NCBI GenBank assembly: GCA_001515945.1
Contig: LOER01000026.1
Coordinates: forward strand, 248,001 to 312,000
From: Desulfitibacter sp. BRH_c19
Lineage (GTDB): Bacteria; Bacillota; DSM-16504; Desulfitibacterales; Desulfitibacteraceae
DNA: 64,000 nucleotides
Direction of reading: 5' to 3'
The position numbers were made by a program, and so were the translations under genes. The notes beneath the pieces are model-generated. The model searched no databases. It saw only the letters and a program-made list of their open reading frames with translations, and was not told the DNA's origin. The stretch's first letter is position 1, and each line of letters opens with the position of its first letter. Shown here piece by piece: positions 43,422 to 51,874 of this stretch.

Positions 43422-44678
43422 TTAGGGTAGTTTCCAAATATTAACTAAATCGCCTGTTGCTGAATTCACCTTTCCTGCTGCTATCTCAATTAAACAATTA
43501 CTATATGCATGGGTTTTGATCGCGCCACAGAATTGATTATTAAATGGAGTTGTATACAAACAACCATGCTGTTCATAATAAGTGCCCCACAAAAAGCCTC
43601 GTAGTCCACCCTTGCGATGTACGTCTGTTGAAAGCTTTGCTTGGCTTTGTTCTAAATGCCTATTTGTGCCGGCAAGCTTTGAAATGACCGGGAACATGAC
43701 TAATAGCATGGCAACAGCTGATCCGGCAGGATTACCTGATAAGCCAATTAGTAGCTGCCCATCTTTTACGGATGCGACAACAGGGGCACCAGGACGAATG
43801 GCAACCTTGTTAAATAATCTGGAAACAGATATCATATCCATAGCTTCTTTAATAACGTCATATGCTCCAGAGGCAGTACCTCCAGTTGAGATCACAATAG
43901 GCAATCTTAGCCGGTAGGCCTTTTCATATACCTGTATCACATCTTCAATCCGATCTTTGACTATTCCCAAACTTACTGGAACACCCCCAGCCTGTCGAAT
44001 GATTTCAGCTAGTGTATAAATATTAGAAGCTCTTAATTGCCCATGTTGCAGTTGACTATGTACATCAACCAGTTCATTTCCCGTTGAAAATATCCCGATT
44101 TGCGGCTTTTTATAGACAGGGACAGGGTCAATCCCTAAAGTTGCTAAAACACCCATATGGGCACATGTAAGAACTGTCCCGCTGGCAAACAAGGGCTCGC
44201 CGTTAGAAATATCCTCACCTTTTGGGGCAATACATTCCCCACTAAAAATTTTCCTTTTGATAATAACAGTAGAATCATTCTCCGATTTAGAACCTTCAGC
44301 TTCAGAAGCAGTTTCTGTAACCTCTTCTTTCTTTACAAGACAATTTGCTCCCTGCGGTAAAGGGGCTCCTGTAAAAATCTTCATAGTAGTTCCTGGCACT
44401 AGTATTTTTTTTGAATAAGAGCCAGCGGCTACCGTATCTATGATTTTCATGGATACTGGATGATCTATTGTTGCTTCAAGTGTATCGGATGCTATCAGGG
44501 CAAATCCATCAATAGGTGAACGATCAAAGGCGGGGACATCCTCGGTAGCAACAACCTCTCTGGCTAACACTCTCCCGCCTGCCTCCCACAAGGGTACTGT
44601 TTCCACATTTCCAGGTAATAACAATGAACTTTCTAATTCATTGAATAAAATATCTATAGCATTCTCGAGTAAAAGCAT
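43422..44678 (-). CDS. moeA: Molybdopterin molybdenum/tungsten transferase MoeA
   Basis: A 418-residue MoeA that inserts molybdate or tungstate into adenylated molybdopterin. Visible are ATEDVPAFDRSPIDGFAL, FTGAPLPQGAN, the MPT-binding STGGTASG, and GLSGNPAGSAVAM. Start at 44678 follows GGGAGGAATT on the minus strand; the 44699 start lies upstream of that site. It converges on moaD with 28 bases between. Together with the aor cluster it is best read as a tungsten-cofactor MoeA. Confidence 0.94.
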   Translation of the reverse strand: MLLLENAIDILFNELESSLLLPGNVETVPLWEAGGRVLAREVVATEDVPAFDRSPIDGFALIASDTLEATIDHPVSMKIIDTVAAGSYSKKILVPGTTMKIFTGAPLPQGANCLVKKEEVTETASEAEGSKSENDSTVIIKRKIFSGECIAPKGEDISNGEPLFASGTVLTCAHMGVLATLGIDPVPVYKKPQIGIFSTGNELVDVHSQLQHGQLRASNIYTLAEIIRQAGGVPVSLGIVKDRIEDVIQVYEKAYRLRLPIVISTGGTASGAYDVIKEAMDMISVSRLFNKVAIRPGAPVVASVKDGQLLIGLSGNPAGSAVAMLLVMFPVISKLAGTNRHLEQSQAKLSTDVHRKGGLRGFLWGTYYEQHGCLYTTPFNNQFCGAIKTHAYSNCLIEIAAGKVNSATGDLVNIWKLP

Positions 44679-44799
44679 TCTTAATTCCTCCCAATACAAT
44701 GTCTTACTTGACAGAAAATTTCATATTAAATTTATTTCAACACTTTCAGATATTATCCTGTTTTAATCTAAAGAAGTATCTATTTCACTAGTTCACAAA

Positions 44800-44893
44800 A
44801 TGAACTCGTTCAGCCAAAGCCGAACATCGGGGAATCAGATGGAGACTCTACTCCACCTGATTTAGAGCCCACTTATAGAAGTGGGGGTCTTAA
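44800..44893. repeat. Intergenic repeat, family E, copy 3
   Basis: GAACTCGTTCAGCCAAAG, then AATCAG-A-TGGAG / CTCCA-C-CTGATT, then a third hairpin CCCACTT/AAGTGGG (44868-44885). It occupies a quarter of the 370-base gap between the divergently transcribed moeA and the His-rich gene. Confidence 0.7.
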
Positions 44894-45048
44894 GCCATAT
44901 AGAATATTATGGATAAACCTTGGCGGGTAAAAGTGCCAGCCTACTATAAATATTTAACAATATTTATAGAATTTTTATAATTGATTTATAATGAGTTTAT
45001 TATCATTACCTATAATGACCTTAGACTTAATAAAGGAGGTCATTATAA

Positions 45049-45786
45049 ATGACTAAAATTAAATTAATGTATGATGTAGTGAAAGTTCTGAGAGTTAAAG
45101 AGATTTTTAAAGGAACTTTGAAAGTAGAAGTTAGAAAAGATCGAGTTAAAGTATTTAGCCTGGACAAGGAATTTGAAAAAAATACAATAACTGGTCAGGT
45201 TAAGGCAATGATTAACACAGAGGTAGACTATGAGGGAAATAAAGTTAAACATCAAAGCAGCACAGAATTTAACATGGAAGGCTGCAAAGTCAAACATCAT
45301 GGTTTTATCAAACATATGCATGGAAACCGTAAGCATTCCGACATGAAATGTTGCGGGGTAAAGGATAGGCTTTCTAAGATGGCTTTCATGCTAAGTGTCT
45401 TAAATAATATGACTGTAATTGAACAGGAAGACAAGGGTGTAGAACTAGCTATCAACATCAATGAAATACCTGAAGACCTGAAAAATGCAATCAAAGAAAA
45501 GATGAATTATAAGGCCAATCATAAAATGCATCATGAAATGAACCAGCACCAAAAAGGGCACCATCACTGTATGAAAGATTTCTGCTTATCAGAGGATGCA
45601 AATGCTGACATTAAAATTCGCATCAATAAAAATAGTGAAATAGAAAACATTACACTTTCAGTTAGTGGAAACCAGAAAAATAAAATTAATGCATCAGATG
45701 AATTAAATGGATCAAATAAATTAAATCAAACAAATAATGAAACCCATGCTATAGATCTTGAAGCAGAACTAAATCTACTATGGTAA
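45049..45786 (+). CDS. His/Met/Cys-rich protein of unknown function
   Basis: A 245-residue, signal-less soluble protein. Two clusters rich in His, Met and Cys are visible: about 83-104 (HHGFIKHMHGN, HSDMKCC) and about 163-183 (HKMHHEMNQHQKGHHHCMKDFC), suggestive of copper, nickel or zinc binding. The tail is Asn-rich. ATG 45049 follows AAAGGAGG. It sits 165 bases before a histidine kinase/response-regulator pair with a terminator between, so metal sensing or storage is a testable guess. Confidence 0.6.
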   Translation: MTKIKLMYDVVKVLRVKEIFKGTLKVEVRKDRVKVFSLDKEFEKNTITGQVKAMINTEVDYEGNKVKHQSSTEFNMEGCKVKHHGFIKHMHGNRKHSDMKCCGVKDRLSKMAFMLSVLNNMTVIEQEDKGVELAININEIPEDLKNAIKEKMNYKANHKMHHEMNQHQKGHHHCMKDFCLSEDANADIKIRINKNSEIENITLSVSGNQKNKINASDELNGSNKLNQTNNETHAIDLEAELNLLW

Positions 45787-45855
45787 GTTTTTGAATAGAA
45801 ATTCGCTCAAAAAATAAGGTGAAATTATAAGGCATAAGTAAGTAGTAAGGTTTTC

Positions 45856-45905
45856 AGTATAAGGGCGTGAGATTTAGGAAATAGTTTACGCCCTTATATT
45901 TTTTA
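45856..45905 (+). terminator. Terminator after the His-rich gene
   Basis: ATAAGGGCGTGA / TTACGCCCTTAT stem with a loop of about 12 bases, then ATTTTTT. Confidence 0.85.
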
Positions 45906-45974
45906 ACCATTGCAAATAAAATGTTATAATGGAACTAGTAATTGTAATGAATGAATGAATGGATGGAGACAAAT

Positions 45975-47087
45975 ATGTTTATGAAAAAGAAACAAATCCA
46001 TAGATATTTTCATAAAGGACAACACGTTTGTATGTACCACAAAGATTTTCATATATATCATCGGTATTTAAAATGGATACGCCCAGCTGTGTTTCTGTTT
46101 CATCTTTTTATAGTTTATCTGCTCTTCAGATGGATAGGAAATCAAACCATTGCCATCCTTTTTGCAGTATTTATTAGCATTAAAGAAATCATGCATTTAT
46201 CTTTCCTTTGGCGACTAGAGAATAAGATTTTCAAGCCTATGAATAAACTCAAAACTGCTGTAGATGAGATAGCTAATGGAAATTATAATGTGAAAGTGGA
46301 CTATGAGGTATCAAATGAATTTACAGTTTTAATACACTCTTTTAATGAGATGGCTGAAAAATTACAAGAAAGCGAAAAAATACAGCTTGCCTATGAAGAA
46401 AATAGAAAAGCATTAATAGGCAATATTTCACATGATCTAAAAACCCCTATTACCGCTATACAAGGGTATATAGAGGCAGTTCTTGATGGTGCTGCTATAT
46501 CACCGGAAAAAACCAGTAAATACCTAAAAATCATATATCATAATACTGTATATATAAATAAGCTCATTGATGATCTATTCCTTTTCTCCAAAATTGACAT
46601 GGAAAAACTGGATTTTCAATACCAGGATATAGAAATACGTTCATATATGAGGGATCTCATGGAAGAGTTTCAGCTGGAACTAGAAGAAAGGCAGGTTAAA
46701 TTTTACTATACAGATAAAATGGAATCTGAGCAGCTTGTCCATTTGGACAGAAAGAGAATACATCAGGCTGTGCGTAACATTATTGGAAATTCTGTACAAT
46801 ATGGAAATAGAGAAGGCTTAACTATCTGGGTAGAGTTGTCCTTAGAGGGTAATTTTACGTATATTAAATTAAGAGATAATGGGCCAGGAATCCCAAATGA
46901 TAAACTTCCTCATGTGTTTAATAGATTTTATAGAGTGGATGTTGAACGTACAAAAGATTTTATGAGTACAGGCTTGGGTTTGGCTATAGCCAAGGAGTTG
47001 ATAGAAGCTCATGGAGGAGAAATTACAGTTTCAAGCATAGAACAAGAAGGCACCTGTTTTACTATAATGCTTCCAGCTGCGAAATAA
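45975..47087 (+). CDS. Sensor histidine kinase
   Basis: A 370-residue membrane kinase. A His-rich N terminus (HRYFHKGQHVCMYHKDFHIYHRY) precedes two adjacent helices (about 42-80) with almost no extracytoplasmic loop, then HAMP (FKPMNKLKTAVDEIANGNYNV), HisKA with the phospho-His in GNISHDLKTPITAI, and HATPase (NIIGNSVQYG, DNGPGIP, GLGLAIAKELIEAHGG). ATG 45975 lies six bases after GGAG. With no outer loop the signal is probably membrane-borne or bound by the N-terminal histidines. The regulator gene follows after 22 bases. Confidence 0.92.
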   Translation: MFMKKKQIHRYFHKGQHVCMYHKDFHIYHRYLKWIRPAVFLFHLFIVYLLFRWIGNQTIAILFAVFISIKEIMHLSFLWRLENKIFKPMNKLKTAVDEIANGNYNVKVDYEVSNEFTVLIHSFNEMAEKLQESEKIQLAYEENRKALIGNISHDLKTPITAIQGYIEAVLDGAAISPEKTSKYLKIIYHNTVYINKLIDDLFLFSKIDMEKLDFQYQDIEIRSYMRDLMEEFQLELEERQVKFYYTDKMESEQLVHLDRKRIHQAVRNIIGNSVQYGNREGLTIWVELSLEGNFTYIKLRDNGPGIPNDKLPHVFNRFYRVDVERTKDFMSTGLGLAIAKELIEAHGGEITVSSIEQEGTCFTIMLPAAK

Positions 47088-47109
47088 TTAAGGGAGGTCG
47101 TTTATCTAA

Positions 47110-47802
47110 GTGAAACAAAAACAGATCTTAATTATCGAGGATGATATAAATATTGCAGAATTGGAGCGGGATTATCTTCAATTAAATGGTTATAAAGTAG
47201 ATCTTGTTCAAGATGGATCACTGGGACTCAAGAAAGCCCTTGCTGGCATATACGACATTATTCTTGTAGATTTAATGCTTCCTAATACAAATGGATATGA
47301 GATCATACAGGAGATACGAAAAAAGCTCGAAATTCCAATCATTGTTGTTTCTGCCAGGAATGAAGATATTGATAAAATAAGGGGATTGGGCTTTGGAGCC
47401 GATGATTATCTAACAAAACCTTTTAGCCCAGCCGAATTAGCAGCTAGAGTAAAATCACACATTAAAAGATATGAGCGCCTTATGGGAAAAAAAGTGCCTA
47501 ATGAGATAATAAATCATAAGGGGTTAGAAATAAATACAGCAGCCCATAGAGTCTATATTAATGGTAAAGAAATTCAAATGACCACAAAGGAATACGATTT
47601 TTTATTGTATCTTGCTTCTAATCCAAACATTGTTCTTAGTAAAGAGCAAATTTTTGATACCATATGGGGAGAAGAATACTATGGAGATACAGCAACAGTA
47701 GCTGTTCATATCCAGAAAATAAGAAAAAAAATAGAAAAAGACCCATCCAATCCGGAATACATTGAAACCTTATGGGGAGCAGGGTATCGTTTTAACTCGT
47801 AG
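47110..47802 (+). CDS. OmpR-family response regulator
   Basis: A 230-residue regulator: receiver domain 1-120 (acidic EDD, phospho-acceptor Asp in ILVDLMLPN, Lys in LTKPFSPAEL) and a winged-helix DNA-binding domain (about 132-228; TTKEYDFLLYLASNPNIVLSKEQ, VAVHIQKIRKKIE, TLWGAGYRF). GTG 47110 follows GGGAGGTCG. It is the partner of the upstream kinase; the His-rich gene is a likely target. Confidence 0.94.
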   Translation: MKQKQILIIEDDINIAELERDYLQLNGYKVDLVQDGSLGLKKALAGIYDIILVDLMLPNTNGYEIIQEIRKKLEIPIIVVSARNEDIDKIRGLGFGADDYLTKPFSPAELAARVKSHIKRYERLMGKKVPNEIINHKGLEINTAAHRVYINGKEIQMTTKEYDFLLYLASNPNIVLSKEQIFDTIWGEEYYGDTATVAVHIQKIRKKIEKDPSNPEYIETLWGAGYRFNS

Positions 47803-47967
47803 GCAGGGATATATAAAACTACTTGGTAATCATGGATAACTTAACTAATGAAAAGCTTAGAGAAAACATAGAACGTGATTGTATAGAAATATATAAATCA
47901 TAATCAAATAGAAACAGATTAGTGTATATAGATCTTGGTCTTTATAAGAAAGTCTGCCTATATTAGA

Positions 47968-47997
47968 ACCCCCTGACTTTAGGCATGGGGAGTTTCA
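47968..47997 (+). mobile_element. IS605-like right-end hairpin, orphan
   Basis: AACCCCCTGACTTTAGGCATGGGGAGTTTCA-type sequence: CCCC-TGACTTTAGGCA-GGGG hairpin followed by AGTTTCA, the form of IS200/IS605 (TnpB) right ends. No tnpA or tnpB lies nearby, so only the end remains. Confidence 0.45.
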
Positions 47998-47999
47998 GA

Positions 48000-48102
48000 G
48001 GACTTGGGCGATACATAATAGCAAATGCTTAAAGAACCATAAAAAACAACTATAGAAAACCAACTGTAAAAAACCAACCATCAGAACCGTCCCCGTGGTT
48101 GC
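48000..48102 (+). pseudogene. Remnant of a RAYT 1 copy: last codons, 3' flank and REP-A copy 4
   Basis: From GGACTTGGGCGATAC to the REP-A core, this stretch repeats 43039-43143 almost base for base, including the last 11 codons of RAYT 1, its stop and the following AT-rich spacer. Everything upstream of this is missing and the IS605-like end abuts it. A second copy of the RAYT element was once here. Confidence 0.85.
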
Positions 48103-48162
48103 TATACGCTATCCGATTTGCAAAACTTTACCAATAATAATATTCTTATCTGTACACATAAT

Positions 48163-48576
48163 ATGTCTATGGCGAAGCGATTTTTTATTTACGGATTAAT
48201 AGGATGGATTATGGAAATATTGTGGACTGGATCTTTATCTGCCCTCGCTGGGGATTGGCGACTAATGTCCACCACATATATGTGGATGTTTCCCATTTAT
48301 GGGCTAGCGGTTTTTCTGGAGCCTCTTCATGATCATATTCGTCAATGGCCCTGGTGGATGCGGGGTGTGGTCTGGGTGGGTACCATTTGGTTTATAGAAT
48401 CTAGTACAGGATTGCTAATTCAATCACTCATCGGAAGACCCCCCTGGGACTATACAAAATCTGCATGGCAGATAGCTGGACTTATTAGAGTAGACATGGC
48501 TCCCCTGTGGTTTCTAGTGGGTCTCCTTTTTGAGAGGTTGCATGATTATTTGATACAGGTTATCAAGATTCGGTGA
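48163..48576 (+). CDS. CmpB-like (putative ABC-transporter type IV) membrane protein
   Basis: A 137-residue protein with four hydrophobic segments and the family features FFIYGLIGWIMEILWTG, TYMWMFPIYGLAVFLEPLHD and RPPWDYTKS, matching the PF06541 family. It may be involved in transport but has no proven function. The start is uncertain: ATG 48163 or 48169 have no clear ribosome-binding site, and the TTG 48118 directly follows the RAYT remnant, so the insertion may have replaced the original 5' region. Confidence 0.7.
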   Translation: MSMAKRFFIYGLIGWIMEILWTGSLSALAGDWRLMSTTYMWMFPIYGLAVFLEPLHDHIRQWPWWMRGVVWVGTIWFIESSTGLLIQSLIGRPPWDYTKSAWQIAGLIRVDMAPLWFLVGLLFERLHDYLIQVIKIR

Positions 48577-48579
48577 CAA

Positions 48580-48602
48580 ACACGGTTTATCCGTGTTTTT
48601 TG
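48580..48602 (+). terminator. Terminator after the CmpB-like gene
   Basis: ACACGG / CCGTGT with a four-base loop and TTTTTT, starting four bases after the stop. Confidence 0.85.
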
Positions 48603-48712
48603 TATTCTAACTTGCTACTTGATTATATCTATCAAAGCGTGTTAGTGTATTGGTGGATGAAAATTTCTGAGGGCACAAGAATTGCCCAACTTGACTTAAA
48701 AGAGGTGTTATT

Positions 48713-49612
48713 GTGGTTAAAAAGGTTCGTATAATTGGCGTACCTGTTGATTTAGGGGCAGACCGAAGAGGCGTTGACATGGGGCCGAGTGCAATTCGCT
48801 ACGCAGGGATAGTATCTAAAATTAAAAAATTAGGTATTCAAGTTGAAGACAGAGGAAATATTTCCGTTGCAGTATCTGAAAGCAGCCAACAAGGAGAGCC
48901 TAACTGCAAGTACTTAAATGAAATCAGTCAGTACAGCGAACTTCTTGCCCAGGAGGTTTTACAAGCATTCGAAGATAAATGTTTGCCTTTGGTGATAGGT
49001 GGTGACCACAGTATAGCAATAGGAGCCGTTGCTGGAGCAGCAAAAGCTTGCCAAAAAACAGGATTAATCTGGTTTGACAGCCATGGGGATTTCAATACCC
49101 CGGAAACTACTTCTAGCGGCAATATCCATGGGATGCCATTAGCAGTCTCGACTGGAAGGGGAGCCGATTCCCTTGTAAACTGTGGTGGACTTGTACCGAA
49201 GGTTGCAGAAGAGAATACTGTATTAATTGGTATTCGGAGTTTGGATGAGGAAGAAGCACGTCTCATGGCTGAGAGTAAGATGACTATTTTTACCATGAAA
49301 GAAGTAGATCGTATAGGTATTAGAGATGTTGTTAACCAGGCTTTAGTAATAGCGAAGAATGGTACATCCGGGTTGCATATTAGTTTGGATATGGATGCTA
49401 TCGACCCCATAACTGCTCCAGGAGTTGGGACACCTGTTCGAGGAGGCTTAAGCTATAGGGAAATACATCTTGCCATGGAGCTTATTGCTGAAGAGGGGAT
49501 CCTTACTTCCATTGATATATCAGAAGTAAACCCTATTTTGGATCAACGAAATGCAACAGCAGAGCTGGCAGTTGAACTGGTGCTGTCAATGCTGGGCAAA
49601 ACAATTCTTTAA
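48713..49612 (+). CDS. rocF: Arginase
   Basis: A 299-residue ureohydrolase splitting arginine into ornithine and urea. The binuclear Mn site is seen in GGDHS, DSHGDFNTPETT (DSH where most have DAH) and SLDMDAIDPITAPGVGTP, and the arginase-type substrate loop SSGNIHGMPL favours arginase over agmatinase. GTG 48713 follows AGAGGTG. Its stop is two bases from the end of the convergent LysR gene. Confidence 0.92.
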   Translation: MVKKVRIIGVPVDLGADRRGVDMGPSAIRYAGIVSKIKKLGIQVEDRGNISVAVSESSQQGEPNCKYLNEISQYSELLAQEVLQAFEDKCLPLVIGGDHSIAIGAVAGAAKACQKTGLIWFDSHGDFNTPETTSSGNIHGMPLAVSTGRGADSLVNCGGLVPKVAEENTVLIGIRSLDEEEARLMAESKMTIFTMKEVDRIGIRDVVNQALVIAKNGTSGLHISLDMDAIDPITAPGVGTPVRGGLSYREIHLAMELIAEEGILTSIDISEVNPILDQRNATAELAVELVLSMLGKTIL

Positions 49613-49614
49613 CC

Positions 49615-50511
49615 TTATGATAACTGCTCCGCAGGGAAGTTCCTACGTAATATTTCTATAAATAGCTCTAAGGCCTTGGTTTGAAAAGGGGCCAATTGGG
49701 TTACCAAGGAAAAATTCCTGGTAACAGGAAAACCTTTGATTCTTAGCATATTCAAGGTTCCCAGTTGGAGCTCCTTTTTTATTGCCCAATCAGATAGAAG
49801 CGTAACCCCAAGGCCTGCTTCCACAGATTCTTTGATTATCTGAGTACTACCAAACTCAATTAGATTTTCTGGAAAAAAACTCATATCTTTAAACATTTTT
49901 TCTATGGCATCCCTAGTCCCAGAGCCCTTTTCGCGAACTATCCAAGTTTCATTACTTAAATCGGCCAAAATTACCTCACCCTGCCGTGCTGACCAATGCT
50001 TAGCAGAAGCAACAACAAACATTACATCATTAGCAAAGGGCTCTATATGTAGTTTTTCAAATTTTTGCTCTCCCTCTACAATTCCAACATCTAACTGATT
50101 ACCAAGTACTAATCTTTCAATTCTATTAGTATTATTAATGACTATTCTCGGTTTTATGAGGGGGTAATGATCCCGCATTTGAGCAATTAAATGCGGCAAT
50201 ACATATTCACCAAATGTATAGCTGGCTCCGATGGATAAAGTGCCACTAGCTTTGTGGGTTAAATCGTCTACCAAAGATTGCATCCGTGTATAAAGGCTCA
50301 AGATCTCCTGAGCATGATGATAGACAATCTCTCCTGCCTTATTTAACCGCACATATTTGTTTGTTCGTTCCAAAAGTCTAGTTCCTATAGTAGCTTCCAA
50401 GGTTTGAATATACTGACTAACTGCTGGCTGAGTCATATGTAACGCTTCCGCTGCCCTGGAAAAATTCTTTTTATCTACTACTGCTAAAAAGACTTGTAAT
50501 TGTTGTTGCAT
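49615..50511 (-). CDS. LysR-family regulator, CysL/YeiE-like
   Basis: A 298-residue LysR regulator: N-terminal winged HTH (FSRAAEALHMTQPAVSQYIQTLE) and a type 2 periplasmic-binding-like effector domain. GAGAGGTGA precedes the start at 50511. It is divergent from the yeiH-like gene, the usual pairing for this subfamily, so it probably controls that gene; the effector is unknown. The shared 125-base region has imperfect AT-rich dyads. Confidence 0.9.
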   Translation of the reverse strand: MQQQLQVFLAVVDKKNFSRAAEALHMTQPAVSQYIQTLEATIGTRLLERTNKYVRLNKAGEIVYHHAQEILSLYTRMQSLVDDLTHKASGTLSIGASYTFGEYVLPHLIAQMRDHYPLIKPRIVINNTNRIERLVLGNQLDVGIVEGEQKFEKLHIEPFANDVMFVVASAKHWSARQGEVILADLSNETWIVREKGSGTRDAIEKMFKDMSFFPENLIEFGSTQIIKESVEAGLGVTLLSDWAIKKELQLGTLNMLRIKGFPVTRNFSLVTQLAPFQTKALELFIEILRRNFPAEQLS

Positions 50512-50636
50512 TCAAATCACCTCTCATTATGAGTATACCATAACTGTTTACTTATTATCACAATCTCAACTAATTATTTTACTTATATTCAGGATTGCCC
50601 TATACTTTAGTTACTAGACAACCGGGAGATGACTAT

Positions 50637-51686
50637 ATGGATTATAAAACAGAAAAAATATTACTAATGGGTAAAGCAACTATTTTCGGGAGGAATAGTT
50701 ATCTAAACTGGTCTTGGCTTGGAGGAATCATCTTTACCCTTTGCGTAGCATTCTTGGGATATGCTCTGGCAACCCTACCAGTTTTTGGACAAGTAGGACC
50801 AATGGCTTCTGCAATCTTAATTGCGGTAGTGTATAGACAATTTTTTGGCTATCCTGAATATTTTCGCACCGGAATTCAATTCTCTTCTCAAAAATTATTA
50901 CGCCTTGCGATTATTTTATACGGTCTAAAACTAAATATTCTAATCATTATGGAACAAGGATTAGGCCTGCTTGTCTATGGTGTCGTGACTATTGTTTTCT
51001 CAATTTCCATAACCATGCTCTTAGCTAGATGGCTAAAGGCTGATCTTTCTTTATCATTATTACTCGGAATTGGCACAGGAGTTTGTGGTGCAGCAGCAAT
51101 TGCAGCAGTTTCACCTATACTCAAAACAAAAGAGGAAGATACAGCTATGGGTGTTGGTATAATTGCTTTAGTAGGAACCATCTTTGCTGTTGGGTATACG
51201 ATAATCATGCCATATTTGCACTTATCCCCTACCGAGTATGGTGTTTGGGCAGGTATCAGTTTGCACGAAATTGCCCATGTAGCTTTAGCAGCGGCTCCTG
51301 CTGGACAAGATGTTTTGGCCATGGCACTATTAGCTAAGTTAAGTCGTGTTTTGTTACTTATTCCGTTAAGCTTTATCCTCATGTTCTGGATGAATCTTAA
51401 AGAAAATGGTCAATCTACTCACAGCAAGATTGCTTTTCCTTGGTTCTTAATTGGCTTTATAGTGATGAGCTTTTTTGGAACCTTTGCCCTAGGAACGTAT
51501 ATCCCTAATTCCGATGTCTTGATGAATGATATTTCTATTGCTACAAGTTTCCTACTAACCATGGCAATGACTGGTCTAGGATTAAATGTTTGTCTTCGAC
51601 AACTAAAAACAAAAGCATTACGCCCATTAATTGCTATGTCCATTACATCGGTTTTGCTTGTCATATTAACATCTTTTATTATATAA
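50637..51686 (+). CDS. yeiH: YeiH-family putative sulfate exporter (UPF0324)
   Basis: A 349-residue membrane protein with about ten helices and UPF0324 motifs: FSSQKLLRLAIILYGLKL, GIGTGVCGAAAIAAVSP and GISLHEIAHVALAA. Members are linked to sulfur-compound export, with YeiH annotated as a putative sulfate exporter. ATG 50637 follows CGGGAGATGA; TTG 50595 lies too far upstream. Divergent from a LysR regulator and closed by a terminator. Confidence 0.9.
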   Translation: MDYKTEKILLMGKATIFGRNSYLNWSWLGGIIFTLCVAFLGYALATLPVFGQVGPMASAILIAVVYRQFFGYPEYFRTGIQFSSQKLLRLAIILYGLKLNILIIMEQGLGLLVYGVVTIVFSISITMLLARWLKADLSLSLLLGIGTGVCGAAAIAAVSPILKTKEEDTAMGVGIIALVGTIFAVGYTIIMPYLHLSPTEYGVWAGISLHEIAHVALAAAPAGQDVLAMALLAKLSRVLLLIPLSFILMFWMNLKENGQSTHSKIAFPWFLIGFIVMSFFGTFALGTYIPNSDVLMNDISIATSFLLTMAMTGLGLNVCLRQLKTKALRPLIAMSITSVLLVILTSFII

Positions 51687-51720
51687 AACATTGGGGCAAA
51701 ACCTTGATTTTGAACCGCTC

Positions 51721-51737
51721 CCTGTCAAGTAGACAGG
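51721..51737. repeat. CCTGTC hairpin shared with the cstA terminator
   Basis: CCTGTC-AAGTA-GACAGG, the inverted form of the inner hairpin at 19068-19083. Too short to define a family. Confidence 0.45.
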
Positions 51738-51758
51738 TAAAAAATAAAAATGTTTTTT

Positions 51759-51785
51759 CTCCAACCATAGTGGTTGGAGTTTTTT
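51759..51785 (+). terminator. Terminator after yeiH
   Basis: CTCCAACCA / TGGTTGGAG, nine perfect pairs with loop TAG and six T residues. Confidence 0.92.
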
Positions 51786-51806
51786 ATGAAGCTTTAAGAC
51801 AAGGGT

Positions 51807-51834
51807 AAGACAAGGGGACGTTTCGCTTGTCATT
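51807..51834. repeat. REP-B sequence, copy 3 (left of RAYT 2)
   Basis: AAGACA / TGTCATT around AGGGGACGTTTCGCT, in direct orientation 40 bases before the RAYT 2 start. Confidence 0.75.
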
Positions 51835-51874
51835 TTTTGGATTAATTTGGTATAATGGACCAGGGGTGATATGA

